Shown here piece by piece: positions 32,032 to 32,586 of a stretch of 32,586 nt of DNA. This DNA comes from a bacterium (GTDB taxonomy: Bacteria > Omnitrophota > Gorgyraeia > Zapsychrales > Fredricksoniimonadaceae). The notes beneath the pieces are model-generated. The model was not told the origin of the DNA. It made no database searches and saw only the letters and a list, made by a program, of their open reading frames with translations. The DNA is taken from the NCBI GenBank assembly GCA_021783915.1, contig JAJXTI010000005.1:1-32586 (forward strand), in the 5' to 3' direction. Each line of letters starts with the position of its first letter. Position 1 is the first letter of the stretch. A program made the translations under genes and the position numbers.

Positions 32032-32586
32032 TCAATGCCTAGTAAAAAACCGCATCCACATCGGTTTAGCGGTAATTGTTGTAGATGTTGTCGAGCTTGA
32101 CGTTGAACCTGATATTGTTGAAGTTGAGGTTGTTGAGCCTGTCGTAACAGCGGCTGTCGTTGTTGGTGACGTTACGCCGGGAGCATGGTTGATGGCCCCG
32201 ATGCTCCAAAGCGATTTGCCGCGATCAATGCCATAATAGTCCAGACTGGAGACCCCTGAAAGGACCAGGCCGGCCCCAATGGCCGGAGATTTTGATTGCA
32301 GTGCCACATTAGGTAGGTTGCTGTCAGCACTCTGGCTGATAGGGGCGACCCATTGGGGATTTGTGGCGCATTTATTGTGTGCTCCTCTTGGGCATGTGTT
32401 TCCAGACACATTATAAATAATGGAATAATCCGTGTTTAAAGGCGCAGTCAGGCAAGCACCGCTTAACTGATTGATATATAAATTTTTTCCACTACTTACA
32501 TCAATGTTATTTCTGAAGGTATAGGTTTCTGTGCCATTGCATGTTTTACTATTGTTGACAAAAAGGGCATTGGAATTTCCATCAGA
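32032..32586 (-). CDS. C-terminal part of a large secreted beta-helix-like surface protein (5' end outside window)
   Basis: The frame is open from the right edge to the stop at 32032, giving 184 residues; the ORF-track start (GTG 32409) is internal. NSNALFVNNSKTCNGTETYTF and SKSPAIGAGLVLSG ... DYYGIDRGKSLWSIGAIN match the ends of right-handed parallel beta-helix proteins of the 'choice-of-anchor Q' type (SPAIGAG...D.xG..R....IGA). The last 45 residues are a Ser/Thr-only-like tail (TTGSTTSTSTISGSTSSSTT) ending KPMWMRFFTRH. This may be a glycosylated linker to an attachment signal. No PEP-CTERM tail is present. Family-level assignment only. Confidence 0.65.
   Translation of the reverse strand, partial: SDGNSNALFVNNSKTCNGTETYTFRNNIDVSSGKNLYINQLSGACLTAPLNTDYSIIYNVSGNTCPRGAHNKCATNPQWVAPISQSADSNLPNVALQSKSPAIGAGLVLSGVSSLDYYGIDRGKSLWSIGAINHAPGVTSPTTTAAVTTGSTTSTSTISGSTSSSTTSTTITAKPMWMRFFTRH

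Overview
ORGANISM. The window is gene-dense, Gram-negative-type bacterial DNA of moderate GC. It encodes a lipoprotein, a System II cytochrome c maturation pair, an H+-type F1Fo ATP synthase, pseudopilins, and an exosortase/PEP-CTERM surface system. Exosortase plus PEP-CTERM plus FTLVE-type pseudopilins would fit an environmental lineage such as Omnitrophota (OP3) or a relative. That placement is inference from gene content; no rRNA or marker gene confirms it.

LAYOUT, PLUS STRAND (1-20221). A respiration block runs hemN (5' cut by the window edge), hemE, hemY, a two-domain lipoprotein, resB, ccsA, moeA, mobA, a DUF2231 membrane protein, hemA, hemH and a TMEM14-family membrane protein. Together these cover early and late heme synthesis, heme attachment to cytochrome c, and molybdenum cofactor assembly. 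A complete F1Fo ATP synthase operon follows (a small atpZ-like gene, then atpB-E-F-H-A-G-D-C), then a beta-ketoacyl-ACP synthase with its acyl carrier protein.

MIDDLE (20222-22353). A VapBC-type toxin-antitoxin pair has a strong promoter and a palindromic operator. It converges on a monocistronic DEAD-box RNA helicase on the minus strand.

LAYOUT, MINUS STRAND (22354-32586). This is an exosortase / exopolysaccharide / pseudopilin locus. In transcription order, the first operon is PilV-like and PulJ-like pseudopilins, a PilX-like protein, a polysaccharide deacetylase, a family 2 glycosyltransferase, exosortase and EpsI, almost all overlapping by 4-31 nt. A second transcription unit starts from a strong promoter with a leader of about 230 nt. 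It encodes a sugar transferase carrying an internal PEP-CTERM-like segment, two PEP-CTERM proteins, a polytopic membrane protein and a TPR protein. A partial beta-helix-like surface protein enters from the right edge, separated from the pilin operon by a run of hairpins.

MOST INTERESTING. (1) The priming sugar transferase carries a signal-peptide-like N-terminus and a PEP-CTERM-like sorting segment ahead of its catalytic domain. (2) A bacterial TMEM14 homologue sits next to hemH, in a setting that echoes the role of TMEM14C in animal heme synthesis. (3) HemA lacks its dimerisation domain and HemH has an N-terminal membrane extension. (4) Several genes have a -10-like box only 6-9 nt before the start codon and no Shine-Dalgarno sequence, suggesting leaderless transcripts.
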